Origin: Crassaminicella thermophila
GTDB lineage: Bacteria > Bacillota > Clostridia > Peptostreptococcales > Thermotaleaceae
DNA length: 64,000 nt
Assembly (NCBI RefSeq): GCF_008152325.1
Contig: NZ_CP042243.1
Location: forward strand, 1,431,026 to 1,495,025
Direction: 5' to 3'
Below the pieces are notes generated by a model. That model was not told where the DNA came from. It did no database searches and saw only the letters and a program-made list of their open reading frames with translations. Shown here piece after piece: positions 24,407 through 34,030 of this stretch (positions within the stretch are counted from its first letter, which is position 1; each line of letters starts with the position of its first letter). The position numbers and the translations under genes are program-made.

Positions 24407-25477
24407 TTGTTTTCAAAAAATGTTTTATCAGTTGATATTGGTACATATAATATAAAAATGGTTGTTGGAAAATACATAAATAATAATGTAATTATTGATA
24501 ATGTATTTTCTTTACCTACCCCGCCTAATGTTGTTCAAGATGGTCAAATTACAAATATAGATAAGTTAAAAGATATAATTTACGATGCATTAAAGAACAG
24601 AAAAATAAAAACTAAAAAAGTTATTTTTACATTAGAAAGTACATCTATTATTACAAGAGAACTATTATTACCTTATGTAAAGGAAAAAGACCTTGAGCAA
24701 ATGCTTGAATATGAAATACAACAGCAGTTTCCTACTACTTTGGAAGAATATGTGATTCAATATAAAAAACTAGAAGAGGTAGATGAAATAGATTCAAAAA
24801 AAATAAGAATATTAGTTGCTACACTTCCTAAAATTATTGCACAAAACTATTTGGAGTTGGTAAAAAAACTAAACTTAAAGCCGATAGCTTTAGATAGTCA
24901 TTCAAATGCTATTTCTAAGCTGTTCCATAAGAACGTAAAAATTAATGATGAGCAAGTTAGTAAAAATGAAAATGCAATAGAAATAAATATAGATAAAAAT
25001 GCCTTAGATGAAAATAAGACAATAGCAATTGTTGATTTGGGTTATGAAAATATTAATATAAATATTATAGATGATGGAATTCTTAAATTTAGCCGTCTTT
25101 TAACAGTAGGGGGAAAGGAAATTGATATACATATAGCAAATACTTTTAATATTTCGCTAAAGGATGCTGAAAAAAAGAAACGAGAAAATGTAATGTTGTA
25201 TGATAACATTATTAGGTCATGTGTGAATGATTGGATAGAGGAAATGCAGCGTATTTTCAAGTATTATACCAGTAGAAAACCGGGAAATAAGATTGATAAA
25301 ATATATCTTTTAGGAGGACAGGCAAATCTAACAGATATTGATCAATATTTTAAAGAAAACTTTTATATACCTATTCAAAAAATTGAGAGAATGAGTAATA
25401 TAAACTTAGAGCATCTGAAATTAGATTTTGATATAAAGGTTTATTTAAATGCAATTGGAGCAATTATCAGAAGATAA
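24407..25477 (+). CDS. pilM: Type IV pilus assembly protein PilM
   Basis: 356 residues, actin-like fold: phosphate loop SVDIGTYNIKMV at the N-terminus, second phosphate/Asp motif AIVDLGYENININI, and IYLLGGQANLTDI. PilM sits in the cytoplasm and binds the N-terminal tail of PilN; here the next gene is pilN. TTG at 24407 is preceded by GGGAGG. Confidence 0.9.
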   Translation: MFSKNVLSVDIGTYNIKMVVGKYINNNVIIDNVFSLPTPPNVVQDGQITNIDKLKDIIYDALKNRKIKTKKVIFTLESTSIITRELLLPYVKEKDLEQMLEYEIQQQFPTTLEEYVIQYKKLEEVDEIDSKKIRILVATLPKIIAQNYLELVKKLNLKPIALDSHSNAISKLFHKNVKINDEQVSKNENAIEINIDKNALDENKTIAIVDLGYENININIIDDGILKFSRLLTVGGKEIDIHIANTFNISLKDAEKKKRENVMLYDNIIRSCVNDWIEEMQRIFKYYTSRKPGNKIDKIYLLGGQANLTDIDQYFKENFYIPIQKIERMSNINLEHLKLDFDIKVYLNAIGAIIRR

Positions 25478-25491
25478 GTAGGTGTATAACC

Positions 25492-26055
25492 ATGAGGGAT
25501 TTTAATTTTTTTGAACCATTTTTATCAAACAAGAAAAAAAAGAATAGCAAAAAAATAGCATATCGTGTAGGTGTTTTTATTCTATTAGGTATTTTTATTA
25601 TTATACCGTTAATGAATCTATACACAATAAGAAAATTAGAGAATGAAGTGGTTGAAACAAATAATACAATGAATACTTCTGAAAATTATGAAGAGAGAAA
25701 AGATATAGAGATAAAAGTACAAAAAATTGATGAACTGAAAAAAAAATTGAAAAAGCTAAAAAAAATTGAAACTGATATAAAAGAAAAAGATATAATTAAT
25801 GATTTCCTAATCTATACAATTCGAGATATGGTTCCAGAAAATTTGTTCTTTGAATCAATTACTATACATCCTGATAATGTAGAAATATGTGGAATAGCAA
25901 AAAATAAAATTGCAATTGCAGAGCTCAAACATAATTTTAAAAATATAGATATTTTTAAAAATATATTTATTCCAACTATTTCAGGTAATGAAGGAAGATA
26001 TGAATTCATGCTTAGTTTTACTATTAAGGATGTGAGCAGAGATGAAACTAACTAA
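25492..26055 (+). CDS. pilN: Type IV pilus assembly protein PilN
   Basis: 187 residues. It opens with MRDFNFFEPFL, which matches the INLLP-like PilM-binding tail by position, then a basic stretch, a single transmembrane helix (about 24-43) and a coiled coil, ending in a small alpha-beta domain. It links PilM to PilO in the membrane. Overlaps the next gene by 14 bases. Confidence 0.85.
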   Translation: MRDFNFFEPFLSNKKKKNSKKIAYRVGVFILLGIFIIIPLMNLYTIRKLENEVVETNNTMNTSENYEERKDIEIKVQKIDELKKKLKKLKKIETDIKEKDIINDFLIYTIRDMVPENLFFESITIHPDNVEICGIAKNKIAIAELKHNFKNIDIFKNIFIPTISGNEGRYEFMLSFTIKDVSRDETN

Positions 26056-27658
26056 AAGAGAAAAAGTATTAAGTATATTTTTGTCTATTATATTAATAGG
26101 CTATGTTTATGTGTACTTTATAATAGGACCGCAAATGACTAAATTGAAAGGATTAAAGAAAGATATACAAACATTTCAATCACAAATTGAGAAAAGTGAG
26201 AAAATAGTAGCTTCTAAAGATAGAATAGAAAAAGAATACAACAAATTAAAAGGAGAGGTTTCTCTTATAGAAAAAAAGTTTTTTTCATCAACAGAGCAAG
26301 AAAATATTATTGTTTTATTAAATGAAATGTTAAAAGACAGTGCGCTTAAAGTTTCAGCTATAGATTTCTCAGAATTGAAAACAGAAGATGTTAAAGAATA
26401 TACATTAGATGTCATAACTGTACATCTTCCATTTGAAGGAAGTTATGATGCATTATTAGATTTCATAAAAAAAATTAGAGAATACGAAAAGAAAATTATT
26501 GTCAATGGTTTACATATTGAAAATAGCAAGGATGGAAACTTATCTGGCTCTATATATTTGGATTTTTATAGTTTACCGGATAAGGCTAATAATGATTATA
26601 TGAATGAGTATTTTTCAAATCATGAAAGCGGAAAAGAAAATCCATTTATTCCCTTTGATGGATTTATATGGAGTGATGATCAGTTAGAGGATGAGTATTT
26701 GACAGAAGATAATGGACAAGCGTTCATTGCAGAAAAAAAATTTGTGTTAAATAAAGTATTATTAAATGGTTTTGAAAAATTAAATACTTTTTTTGTTGGT
26801 ACACCTAAAAAAGTATATGGAAAAATATCAAGAGATATAAAAAGTAGAGAAGGAAAATATGCCTTAAAACTAGAATACGATTTTTTAAGGCCTAGAGAGA
26901 ATAGCCAAGCAAATGTTGTATATGAGGGAAAAAAAGTATTGATTTCAAAACAAGCTGAAAATATTGGAATTTGGGTTTATGCTTTTGAGAAGAGCAATCA
27001 CAAAATAGGAATTACATTGAAAGATTCAAAAGGGAAGATATATACAGTTCTATTAACAAATCAAATAGATTGGGTAGGTTGGAATAATATTGAGGCAGTT
27101 CTTCCTATAGAAATTGCTTATCCAGCTGAAGTGCAAAGAATTTATGTTGAGAGTGTAAATTTTGATAATAAAACAAAAGGAATATTGTTATTTGATAGAT
27201 TAGAAGTAACTTATCCTAGTGCATTAATTTATAATACTAATAGTTCTAGTAATAAACAATTTACTGTAAATAATACAAAGGATATTGAGTACAAGGTGCA
27301 AAGTGGAGACACGATTTTTAGTATTGCAAAAAAATTTTATAACGACTATGAAAAACGTGAGCTTATTAAACAATATAATAATATTTTAGATGTTAAAAAT
27401 ATTTCTGTAGGACAGATTCTTCGTATTCCTAAAGTAAATGTCAATAAAGATAACTCAAAATCATATGAACAAACTTCAAAAGAAAATAATGCTGAAGTAA
27501 TCTATTATAAGGTACAACCAAATGATACTATTTTTAGTATTAGCAAGAAATTTTATGGAAATTATTCTAAGAGAAATTTGATTATTGAGTATAATCATAT
27601 AAAGGACCCAACGGATATTAAAGTAGGACAAGTTATATATATACCAAAAATACAATAA
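26042..27658 (+). CDS. pilO: PilO-like protein fused to a beta-sandwich domain and two LysM domains
   Basis: 538 residues against about 200 for ordinary PilO. Residues 1-185: N-terminal membrane helix (LSIFLSIILIGYVYVYFII), coiled coil and the PilO ferredoxin-like domain. Residues about 230-400: a beta-rich module with a carbohydrate-binding look (GKYALKLEYDF, IGIWVYAF, ILLFDRLEVTYP). Residues about 415-475 and 490-538: two LysM repeats (YKVQSGDTIFSIAKKFY and YKVQPNDTIFSISKKFY). LysM binds peptidoglycan, so this would tie the pilus machine to the wall, replacing PilP/PilQ of Gram-negatives. Function of the fusion is inference. Confidence 0.85.
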   Translation: MKLTKREKVLSIFLSIILIGYVYVYFIIGPQMTKLKGLKKDIQTFQSQIEKSEKIVASKDRIEKEYNKLKGEVSLIEKKFFSSTEQENIIVLLNEMLKDSALKVSAIDFSELKTEDVKEYTLDVITVHLPFEGSYDALLDFIKKIREYEKKIIVNGLHIENSKDGNLSGSIYLDFYSLPDKANNDYMNEYFSNHESGKENPFIPFDGFIWSDDQLEDEYLTEDNGQAFIAEKKFVLNKVLLNGFEKLNTFFVGTPKKVYGKISRDIKSREGKYALKLEYDFLRPRENSQANVVYEGKKVLISKQAENIGIWVYAFEKSNHKIGITLKDSKGKIYTVLLTNQIDWVGWNNIEAVLPIEIAYPAEVQRIYVESVNFDNKTKGILLFDRLEVTYPSALIYNTNSSSNKQFTVNNTKDIEYKVQSGDTIFSIAKKFYNDYEKRELIKQYNNILDVKNISVGQILRIPKVNVNKDNSKSYEQTSKENNAEVIYYKVQPNDTIFSISKKFYGNYSKRNLIIEYNHIKDPTDIKVGQVIYIPKIQ

Positions 27659-27706
27659 GTTATAATTATTAATATAGTTGACTTAATTACAAAGGGGTGC
27701 TTTGCT

Positions 27707-29470
27707 TTGAAAAGAAAACTTATTCTTTATACGATATTATTAATAATTGCTATATCACCTAGCGTGAGCTTTTCATATGATGATGATTATGAGAAAGAAA
27801 AAAAAGAAGCCTATGAGGATGGAAAATCTTTTGGAGAAATTACAGGAGAACTATATGGTCAAAAAGATGCTATTAACGACCGAAAAAGTAATTGGGAGCA
27901 GGCGTATGATAAGGAGAAAAAGGATCTTAATGATGATTATGGATTAGATGATAAGACTGGAACTTATCGTATAAACTTTAAAAAAGGATTTGAAGATGGA
28001 TTTAAGCAGGGATATGAAAGAGGATATAGAAATATTAAGAAAGATGCAGATAGTAAAAAGTCTGCAGAAGAGCTTGGATTAGAACATGGAAAGATGTTTG
28101 GAGAGATGCTTGGGGAAGTACATGGAAAAAAAGATTATTATTCTGGAAAAACAAATGATTATAGAAGAGATATGCCAACGGATACAATGATAGAAGATGA
28201 ATATTTTTTAGATAAAGATATAAGAGAATATAGTGAGAATTTTATAAAAGGATATAAAGAAGCATATGAAGAAAGCTATACTTATGCATATAGGATTTCT
28301 AATATTGATAATGAAAGATTAACAAGAGAAAGAGGAATTTCTCAAGGAAAAGAAGTAGGAAAAAAAATGGGGGAATTCTATGGAAAAATAGATTATACTG
28401 AGAATAAAATAAATGATTGGAAAAGAGCATTGCCATCGGATGAAGAAATTATAATAAAATTTCATCTATCAAAAGAAGAAACTGATTATATAATGGGTTT
28501 TTTAGTTGGTTATAAGGACGGTTTTAGAGAAGGATATATAGAAGCTTTTCAAAGTTCAAACATGGATATGGCAGATGAAAATATAAATTATATTAAGATA
28601 GGCATGGAAGGAAAAAATATTACTAGTTTAGACCAAAATTTAACATTAGCTATAAAGCCGGGCTCATTTTATAAAGATACTTTTTTTAGTATTCAAAAGA
28701 AGGATTTTTTCTCAAATAATTATAATCAACTTTATGAAAAAGTAACAGATATATATGAAATAAAAATTAAAAATAATTTAAACTATATAGAACTTAAAAA
28801 ACCTATTTCTCTTAGTTTTAAATACTATGGACCTGAAACAGGCGGCATTTACAAGTTAGTTGATAATAAATGGATGTATTTATATAGTACAATAAAAAAT
28901 AATACAATTACTACTATTATCCCTGCTTCTTCTTATAATGGAGGAATATATGCTGTATTAATTGATGAAAATTATCCAGAATTAAAGGATGTTTATATTA
29001 ATTGGGCTGGAGAAGAAATATACTCTTACATAAGAAGAAAGTATATATCAGGTTATCCTGATAATACCTTTAGGCCAGAAAATAATGTAACAAGAGGAGA
29101 ATTTGTAACCATATTAGGACGAGTAAATAATTGGAAATACCCAGTACAAATTACAGATATAAATAAATTTAAAGATGTTGAAAGTTTTGGTGTTTTTAGA
29201 GAATCCATAAAAAACGCACTTTCAAGAGGATATATTAATGGATATCCAGATAATACTTTTAGACCTAAGAATTTTATTACTTATCAAGAAATTGAATGGA
29301 TTATGAAAAAATTACCTGGAAATGAAGATTTTAAATGGGATGATATAGCAGAAAAAATGAAGTATGAAAAATATATTCGTTCAAAAAGTCGCTATGGAAA
29401 AGATCATTATATTTCTAGAGCAGAAGTTGTTTATATGTTATATGTTTTACAGCAAGAAGGAGTGCTATAA
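27707..29470 (+). CDS. Secreted SLH-domain protein with three Gly-zipper repeats
   Basis: 587 residues with a signal peptide (MKRKLILYTILLIIAISPSV, cleaved near residue 23). Three repeats of about 75-85 residues (34-108, 124-196, 207-282), each starting GxxxGexxGxxyGkxD and ending in a Gly/Tyr-rich KGYKEaY-type helix. A middle domain (300-420) precedes SLH repeats with GYPDNTFRPENNVTRGEF and GYPDNTFRPKNFITYQE. SLH domains bind pyruvylated secondary wall polymers. It is the last gene before a strong terminator in the pilus operon, so it may be a wall-side pilus partner. TTG start after AAAGGGGTG. Confidence 0.8.
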   Translation: MKRKLILYTILLIIAISPSVSFSYDDDYEKEKKEAYEDGKSFGEITGELYGQKDAINDRKSNWEQAYDKEKKDLNDDYGLDDKTGTYRINFKKGFEDGFKQGYERGYRNIKKDADSKKSAEELGLEHGKMFGEMLGEVHGKKDYYSGKTNDYRRDMPTDTMIEDEYFLDKDIREYSENFIKGYKEAYEESYTYAYRISNIDNERLTRERGISQGKEVGKKMGEFYGKIDYTENKINDWKRALPSDEEIIIKFHLSKEETDYIMGFLVGYKDGFREGYIEAFQSSNMDMADENINYIKIGMEGKNITSLDQNLTLAIKPGSFYKDTFFSIQKKDFFSNNYNQLYEKVTDIYEIKIKNNLNYIELKKPISLSFKYYGPETGGIYKLVDNKWMYLYSTIKNNTITTIIPASSYNGGIYAVLIDENYPELKDVYINWAGEEIYSYIRRKYISGYPDNTFRPENNVTRGEFVTILGRVNNWKYPVQITDINKFKDVESFGVFRESIKNALSRGYINGYPDNTFRPKNFITYQEIEWIMKKLPGNEDFKWDDIAEKMKYEKYIRSKSRYGKDHYISRAEVVYMLYVLQQEGVL

Positions 29471-29520
29471 AATAGATTAGGAGGTAGATAAAACAATTAT
29501 CTACCTCCTAATCTATTTAT
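29471..29520 (+). terminator. Strong terminator ending the main pilus operon
   Basis: A perfect 21-base stem (29471-29491 with 29497-29517) that includes GATTAGGAGGTAGATAA, loop of five bases, then TTATT. Confidence 0.85.
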
Positions 29521-29589
29521 TAAAACTATTATAAAATTTTATGCTTATGTCAATAATTTGGTTAGAAATATTCTATAGGGAGGAATAGA

Positions 29590-30036
29590 TTGAATACAAA
29601 CAATAATGGATTTACTTTGATAGAAATGGTAATAGTTTTGATGATTATAGGAATATTTTCATTAATGGTGTTTCCTGCATATGAAGGATTATATGACAAG
29701 ATATTACTAGAAACAACAGCAAATAAAATAAAGAGTAGTTTATTATTAGCACAACAACTAAGTTTAAATGAATCAATGTTATATTGTGTTGAGATCATTA
29801 ATGAAGGAAGAGGTTTTCGTATAAGAGAAGATAAGTTTCAAGGTAAAGTAATATTTGTTGAAAAGCTTAATAAAAAAATAAAATTTGATTTAGTAATACA
29901 TTGTTATAAGATTACGTATAGCAGAAAAGGCGTACCTAATTATGGGAAGTTTATTATTTCAAATGAGGAAGGTGAAAAAATAAAAATTGAAACACTTATT
30001 GGAACAGGAAGAGTACAAATTACAAAAATGTATTAG
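29590..30036 (+). CDS. Minor prepilin, GspH/FimT-like
   Basis: 148 residues. Leader of seven residues ends NNNG, then FTLIEMVIVLMIIGIFSLMVF with Glu5. The following KIKSSLLLAQQLSLNES helix is typical of FimT/GspH pseudopilins. TTG at 29590 has GGGAGGAA upstream. First of a second set of four minor pilin genes after the operon terminator. Confidence 0.82.
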   Translation: MNTNNNGFTLIEMVIVLMIIGIFSLMVFPAYEGLYDKILLETTANKIKSSLLLAQQLSLNESMLYCVEIINEGRGFRIREDKFQGKVIFVEKLNKKIKFDLVIHCYKITYSRKGVPNYGKFIISNEEGEKIKIETLIGTGRVQITKMY

Positions 30037-30052
30037 AAGGGGATAAATGGTA

Positions 30053-30504
30053 ATGGGATAGATAAAAATGGATTTACACTAATAGAAGTACTGATATCTT
30101 TACTGATATTAGGTTTAATTGTAATTGTTACGATACCAATTTTGTTTCAAATAAACAAATTAAATCTTATGTTGACAAAGCAATATGATATCAGTAGAGT
30201 TGCACAGAAATATATAGAAGAATTAAAATCATCTAATTTAATTATACATGGTGATAGAATATATTCTCTAGATGATCTTTTAAATAAAGAAACAAAGTTT
30301 TTTATAGATCAATATGAAGTAAAGATTAGAGCAGAAGAAGTAATTGAACAGGAAAATTTTTTCAGAATAGATATAGAGTTAAGGGACATAAAAAGCAGTT
30401 ATAAGTATATACTATCAAGTTATATTAGTTCAATAAAAGATACATATTCTTCAACGGAGTGTTATTATGAATTTCCAATAAACAGTAAAGATATAATAAA
30501 ATAA
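30053..30504 (+). CDS. Minor prepilin (PilV-like) with no in-frame standard start
   Basis: From base 30061 the frame reads DKNG then FTLIEVLISLLILGLIVIVT, a clear prepilin N-terminus, and runs to the stop at 30502-30504. Upstream in this frame there is no ATG, GTG or TTG before the stop at 30034. The well-placed ATG codons at 30047 and 30053 (after AGAAGGGG) are in another frame that stops at 30059. One extra base, for example in GGG at 30055-30057, would join ATG-GGG-ATA to the pilin. So this is a frameshift, sequencing error, or a non-standard start (ATA at 30058). Confidence 0.65.
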
Positions 30505-30520
30505 ATTTGGAGGCATTCTT

Positions 30521-31027
30521 TTGAAAAAGTTGTACGTATGTAAAAAAGGAGTTACTTTAATTGAGGTTATGATATCTATTACGTTATTTTCGATTATTAT
30601 GATAAGTTTAACAACTTACTTTTTAGGTATAATTAATAATTGTAATAGTCAAATGGAAATATTAAAAATGAAACAGAATGTACGTTTTGCATTAAATCAA
30701 ATTGATAAGATTTTAAGAGAATGCAATCAACAAGAAATAATCTATTATGATAATATGAAAAAGTTTGAGTTAAAGAATAATAAAGATGATACTGTTTTTG
30801 TTGACTTAAGTGGTATTCAGCAGAATAAATTTAATACTATTTTATATTTTAACAAAGATAAGAGACAGTTAAGAATTAACAAAAAAGGTGAGCACAATGT
30901 TTTAATAGATTATATAAAAGATATTTCTATTAAAGAAATTATAGATAATAAGTTAATTGAAATTGAAGTGTTTAGTGATAAAATTGATTATTCTGTAAAA
31001 ATGAGATTAAATTTAAGTGAAAGGTAA
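30521..31027 (+). CDS. Minor prepilin, PilW-like
   Basis: 168 residues. Leader MKKLYVCKKG, then VTLIEVMISITLFSIIMISL with Glu5. Central NVRFALNQIDKILREC is the common PilW/GspJ helix. TTG at 30521 with TTGGAGG upstream. Cys residues at the leader and in the NNCNSQ segment are unexplained. Confidence 0.8.
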   Translation: MKKLYVCKKGVTLIEVMISITLFSIIMISLTTYFLGIINNCNSQMEILKMKQNVRFALNQIDKILRECNQQEIIYYDNMKKFELKNNKDDTVFVDLSGIQQNKFNTILYFNKDKRQLRINKKGEHNVLIDYIKDISIKEIIDNKLIEIEVFSDKIDYSVKMRLNLSER

Positions 31028-31034
31028 AAAAGAA

Positions 31035-31637
31035 ATGAAAATATACTTGTTTAATAAAAATGGATCTATTGCTATGTGTAGTTTTATGATTAGTATTATT
31101 TTAATTACTGTTTTAGTTTCTACTTTGACTGTATTTATGCATGACTATTATGCAGTTCAATCTAGTATGGATAGTATAAGAGCCTATTACTTAGCAGAAA
31201 TTGCAACAGAAAAAGCATTATATGAAATTAAGGGTACAACAGATAGTATTATTACCAAATACTTGACAAAACTAAAGGAGTATAAAATACATTATATTAA
31301 CAATATTATAAAAGGAGATAATATAGAAGAATATAAACCTCCTGAATTAGATGAGTACTTAAAAGAATTAGTAGAATCTAGTAGTTGTATTACTGAAAAT
31401 AATCCATTTTCTAATTATTTATGTGATCATTTTTATACTGCAAATATTACATATGATTTAGCAAATAAAAAAATAGATATTGTGAGCAAGGGTGTATATA
31501 ATGGTGCTAGAAAATTTATACATGCTACAATAAGATTTCCAATTGTATGTGATGATGGAATAGATGAGTATAATATGCCTATGAAAAAAGTTATCCCACT
31601 ACAACTTGAATCTTATTATCAAACAATCGGTCAATAA
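31035..31637 (+). CDS. PilX-like minor pilus protein
   Basis: 200 residues from the ATG at 31035 (AAAGG at 31020-31024; the in-frame GTG at 31017 overlaps the previous gene without a site). N-terminus NKNGSIAMCSFMISIILITVL, then SIRAYYLAEIATEKALYEI, the AYYxAE motif shared with the 21325 gene. It completes a GspH/V/W/X-type set, which in other type IV pilus systems forms the priming complex. Confidence 0.75.
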   Translation: MKIYLFNKNGSIAMCSFMISIILITVLVSTLTVFMHDYYAVQSSMDSIRAYYLAEIATEKALYEIKGTTDSIITKYLTKLKEYKIHYINNIIKGDNIEEYKPPELDEYLKELVESSSCITENNPFSNYLCDHFYTANITYDLANKKIDIVSKGVYNGARKFIHATIRFPIVCDDGIDEYNMPMKKVIPLQLESYYQTIGQ

Positions 31638-31783
31638 TTTGATATTTGCTGGATATAATAAGGAAAGAAACAGATAAAAATTCTACTCAAAAGAATAAAA
31701 TTATGGTATCATATTATAGGGTTATAATCAGAAATCTTTGTCAGTTTGGGTAAAATATATAATTTATTATTGGGGGGATTCCA

Positions 31784-32845
31784 TTGCTTCGTAGGCTTTC
31801 TAAACTCAGAGAAATATTAAAGAAAAAGAATTTAGATGCTGCTATTATTTATAAACCTGAAAATAGAAGGTATATAAGTCAGTTTACTGGAACTTCGGGG
31901 TATGCATTAATTACAGTAGACAGAGCCTTTCTTATTACAGATTTTAGATATATTGAACAGTCAAGAAAAGAATGCAAAGAATATGAAATTATTGAACACA
32001 GCAATAATTATAGCATTTATTCAATCTTAAATGAGTTAAGTATAAATCGTTTGGGATTTGAAGATGATTTTGTTACATACATGCAATACAAAGAATTTAG
32101 TGAAAAACTGAATAATATAGAACTAGTTCCCCTTGATGGTGCAATAAATATTTTAAGAAAAATTAAATATGAAGAAGAAATTAACAATATAGAAAAAGCA
32201 GCTATAATTGCAGATGAAGCTTTTGGTTATATTTGTGAGTATATAAAACCAGGCATTTCTGAAAAAGATATAGCTCTAGAATTAGAAAATTATATGAAAA
32301 GAAAAGGTGCAACAGCTACTTCCTTTACAACTATAGTTGCTTCAGGTGTTAGATCATCCTTGCCTCATGGAGTAGCTTCTGATAAGTTAGTTGAGAAAGG
32401 AGACTTTATCACTATTGATTTTGGATGTATATATAATGGATATTGCTCTGATATGACAAGAACAATTGTTCTTGGGAAAGCCAACGATAAGCAAAAGGAA
32501 ATATATAATATTGTATTAGAAGCACAATTAAGAGCTTTGGATGCTATAAAACCAGGTATTACAGGAATGGATGCCGATAAGATAGCAAGAGATTTTATTA
32601 AATCGAAAGGTTATGGCGAAAATTTTGGCCATGGGTTAGGGCATGGTGTTGGACTTGAAATTCATGAAGATCCAAGATTATCGCCTACAGGAAAAGATAC
32701 TCTACAATCTGGAATGGTTGTTACTGATGAACCTGGGATTTATATTCCTGATTTTGGCGGAGTAAGAATTGAGGATTTAGTAGTTATAACTAAAACTGGA
32801 AATAGAGTGTTATCAAAATCACCCAAACAGTTACTTGAGTTATAA
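31784..32845 (+). CDS. M24-family aminopeptidase P (Xaa-Pro peptidase)
   Basis: 353 residues. N-terminal creatinase-like domain (1-125), then the pita-bread metallopeptidase: metal ligands in TIDFGCIYNGYCSDMTRT (two Asp), GHGLGHGVGLEIHEDP (His), TDEPGIYIPDFGGVRIEDLV (two Glu). It removes an N-terminal residue before proline. TTG start after TTGGGGGGAT. Location directly before efp is the usual Firmicutes order (yqhT-efp in Bacillus). Confidence 0.93.
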   Translation: MLRRLSKLREILKKKNLDAAIIYKPENRRYISQFTGTSGYALITVDRAFLITDFRYIEQSRKECKEYEIIEHSNNYSIYSILNELSINRLGFEDDFVTYMQYKEFSEKLNNIELVPLDGAINILRKIKYEEEINNIEKAAIIADEAFGYICEYIKPGISEKDIALELENYMKRKGATATSFTTIVASGVRSSLPHGVASDKLVEKGDFITIDFGCIYNGYCSDMTRTIVLGKANDKQKEIYNIVLEAQLRALDAIKPGITGMDADKIARDFIKSKGYGENFGHGLGHGVGLEIHEDPRLSPTGKDTLQSGMVVTDEPGIYIPDFGGVRIEDLVVITKTGNRVLSKSPKQLLEL

Positions 32846-32896
32846 TGATTTCTAAAAATAGGATAAAAATTTATATTTCATATTGGAGGGATACAA

Positions 32897-33454
32897 ATGA
32901 TTTATGCTAGTGATTTTAGAAAGGGGATTACATTTGAAATAAATGGAGAACCATTCGTTGTTGTTGATTTTCAACATGTTAAACCAGGTAAAGGAGCTGC
33001 TTTTGTTAGAACAAAATATAAAAGTATTTTAACTGGAGCTATTCGTGAAGAGGCTTTCAATCCAAATGATAAATTCCCAAAAGCGCATATTGAAACAAAA
33101 GAGATGCAATATTTATATAGCGATGGTGAATTATACTATTTTATGGATAATGAAACTTATGATCAAATTCCTTTGACAAAAGATCAAGTTGAAGATGCAA
33201 TGTTATATTTAAGAGAAAATGATACTGCTACAGTAAAGTTTTTCAAAGGTAAAGCGTTCCAAGTTGATCCGCCAAATTTTGTTGAATTGTTAGTTACATA
33301 TACAGAACCAGGGGTAAAAGGTGCAACAGCTACAAATGTAACAAAACCAGCTACATTAGAAACAGGTGCAACAGTACAAGTTCCTATTTTTGTTAATGAA
33401 GGTGATAAAATAAAAGTAGATACAAGAACCGGTGAGTATTTATCAAGAGCTTAG
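32897..33454 (+). CDS. efp: Translation elongation factor P
   Basis: 185 residues, three-domain EF-P. The loop [12 protein letters not shown] carries the modifiable Lys32, and the C-terminal SGGTG-like end reads [16 protein letters not shown] rescues ribosomes stalled at proline runs. ATG has TTGGAGGG upstream. Follows the peptidase gene by 51 bases. Confidence 0.97.
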   Translation: MIYASDFRKGITFEINGEPFVVVDFQHVKPGKGAAFVRTKYKSILTGAIREEAFNPNDKFPKAHIETKEMQYLYSDGELYYFMDNETYDQIPLTKDQVEDAMLYLRENDTATVKFFKGKAFQVDPPNFVELLVTYTEPGVKGATATNVTKPATLETGATVQVPIFVNEGDKIKVDTRTGEYLSRA

Positions 33455-33499
33455 GGAATACTACTATAGTAGATTAACCTTAAAAGGAGGCGTTGTACC

Positions 33500-33931
33500 T
33501 TGAATTATCTTTATGAAAGAGTATCATACTTAAGAGGATTAGCTGATGGGATGGAATTAAGTGAAGAATCTAAAGAAGGTAAACTTTTATTAAACATGTT
33601 AGATGTATTGGAAGATTTTGCGGATGCTATTAATGAAGTACATGATGATGTTAAAGATTTAGATGATTATGTTGAAACAATTGATGAAGATTTAGCAGCT
33701 GTAGAAGATGAAGTATTTGAAGAAATTGACACTGAAGAATTTAATGAAGATGACATTGACTTTATAGAGGTTAAATGTCCTAACTGTAAGGAAATTATTT
33801 ATCTAGATGAAAACTTATTAAACAACCAAGATGATGAAACAGAAGTAATTTGTCCAAGTTGTCACGAAAAAATTTATATCGAAGAAAACTGTGATCATGA
33901 TAATTGTTGTTGCAATGATCATAATGAATAA
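33500..33931 (+). CDS. CD1247-type zinc-ribbon protein
   Basis: 143 residues. The first 60 form an acidic helical region (LYERVSYLRGLADGMEL...) matching what is annotated as the CD1247 N-terminal domain in Clostridia. The second half has two CPxC pairs (VKCPNCKE and VICPSCHEK), a zinc ribbon, and a His/Asp/Cys-rich tail (CDHDNCCCND). TTG start with AAAGGAGG upstream. It lies between efp and spoIIIAA, a conserved clostridial place. Function unknown. Confidence 0.8.
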   Translation: MNYLYERVSYLRGLADGMELSEESKEGKLLLNMLDVLEDFADAINEVHDDVKDLDDYVETIDEDLAAVEDEVFEEIDTEEFNEDDIDFIEVKCPNCKEIIYLDENLLNNQDDETEVICPSCHEKIYIEENCDHDNCCCNDHNE

Positions 33932-33961
33932 CCTGATACGTTTTGTATCAGGTTTTTTTTT
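33931..33961 (+). terminator. Intrinsic terminator upstream of the spoIIIA operon
   Basis: ACCTGATAC / GTATCAGGT stem followed by eight or more T. Confidence 0.9.
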
Positions 33962-34030
33962 ATTGTAGAAAAAAATTTAATCATAATATTTGCGTATTCA
34001 AAATATTAATGATATAAAGGGGGACATGTT

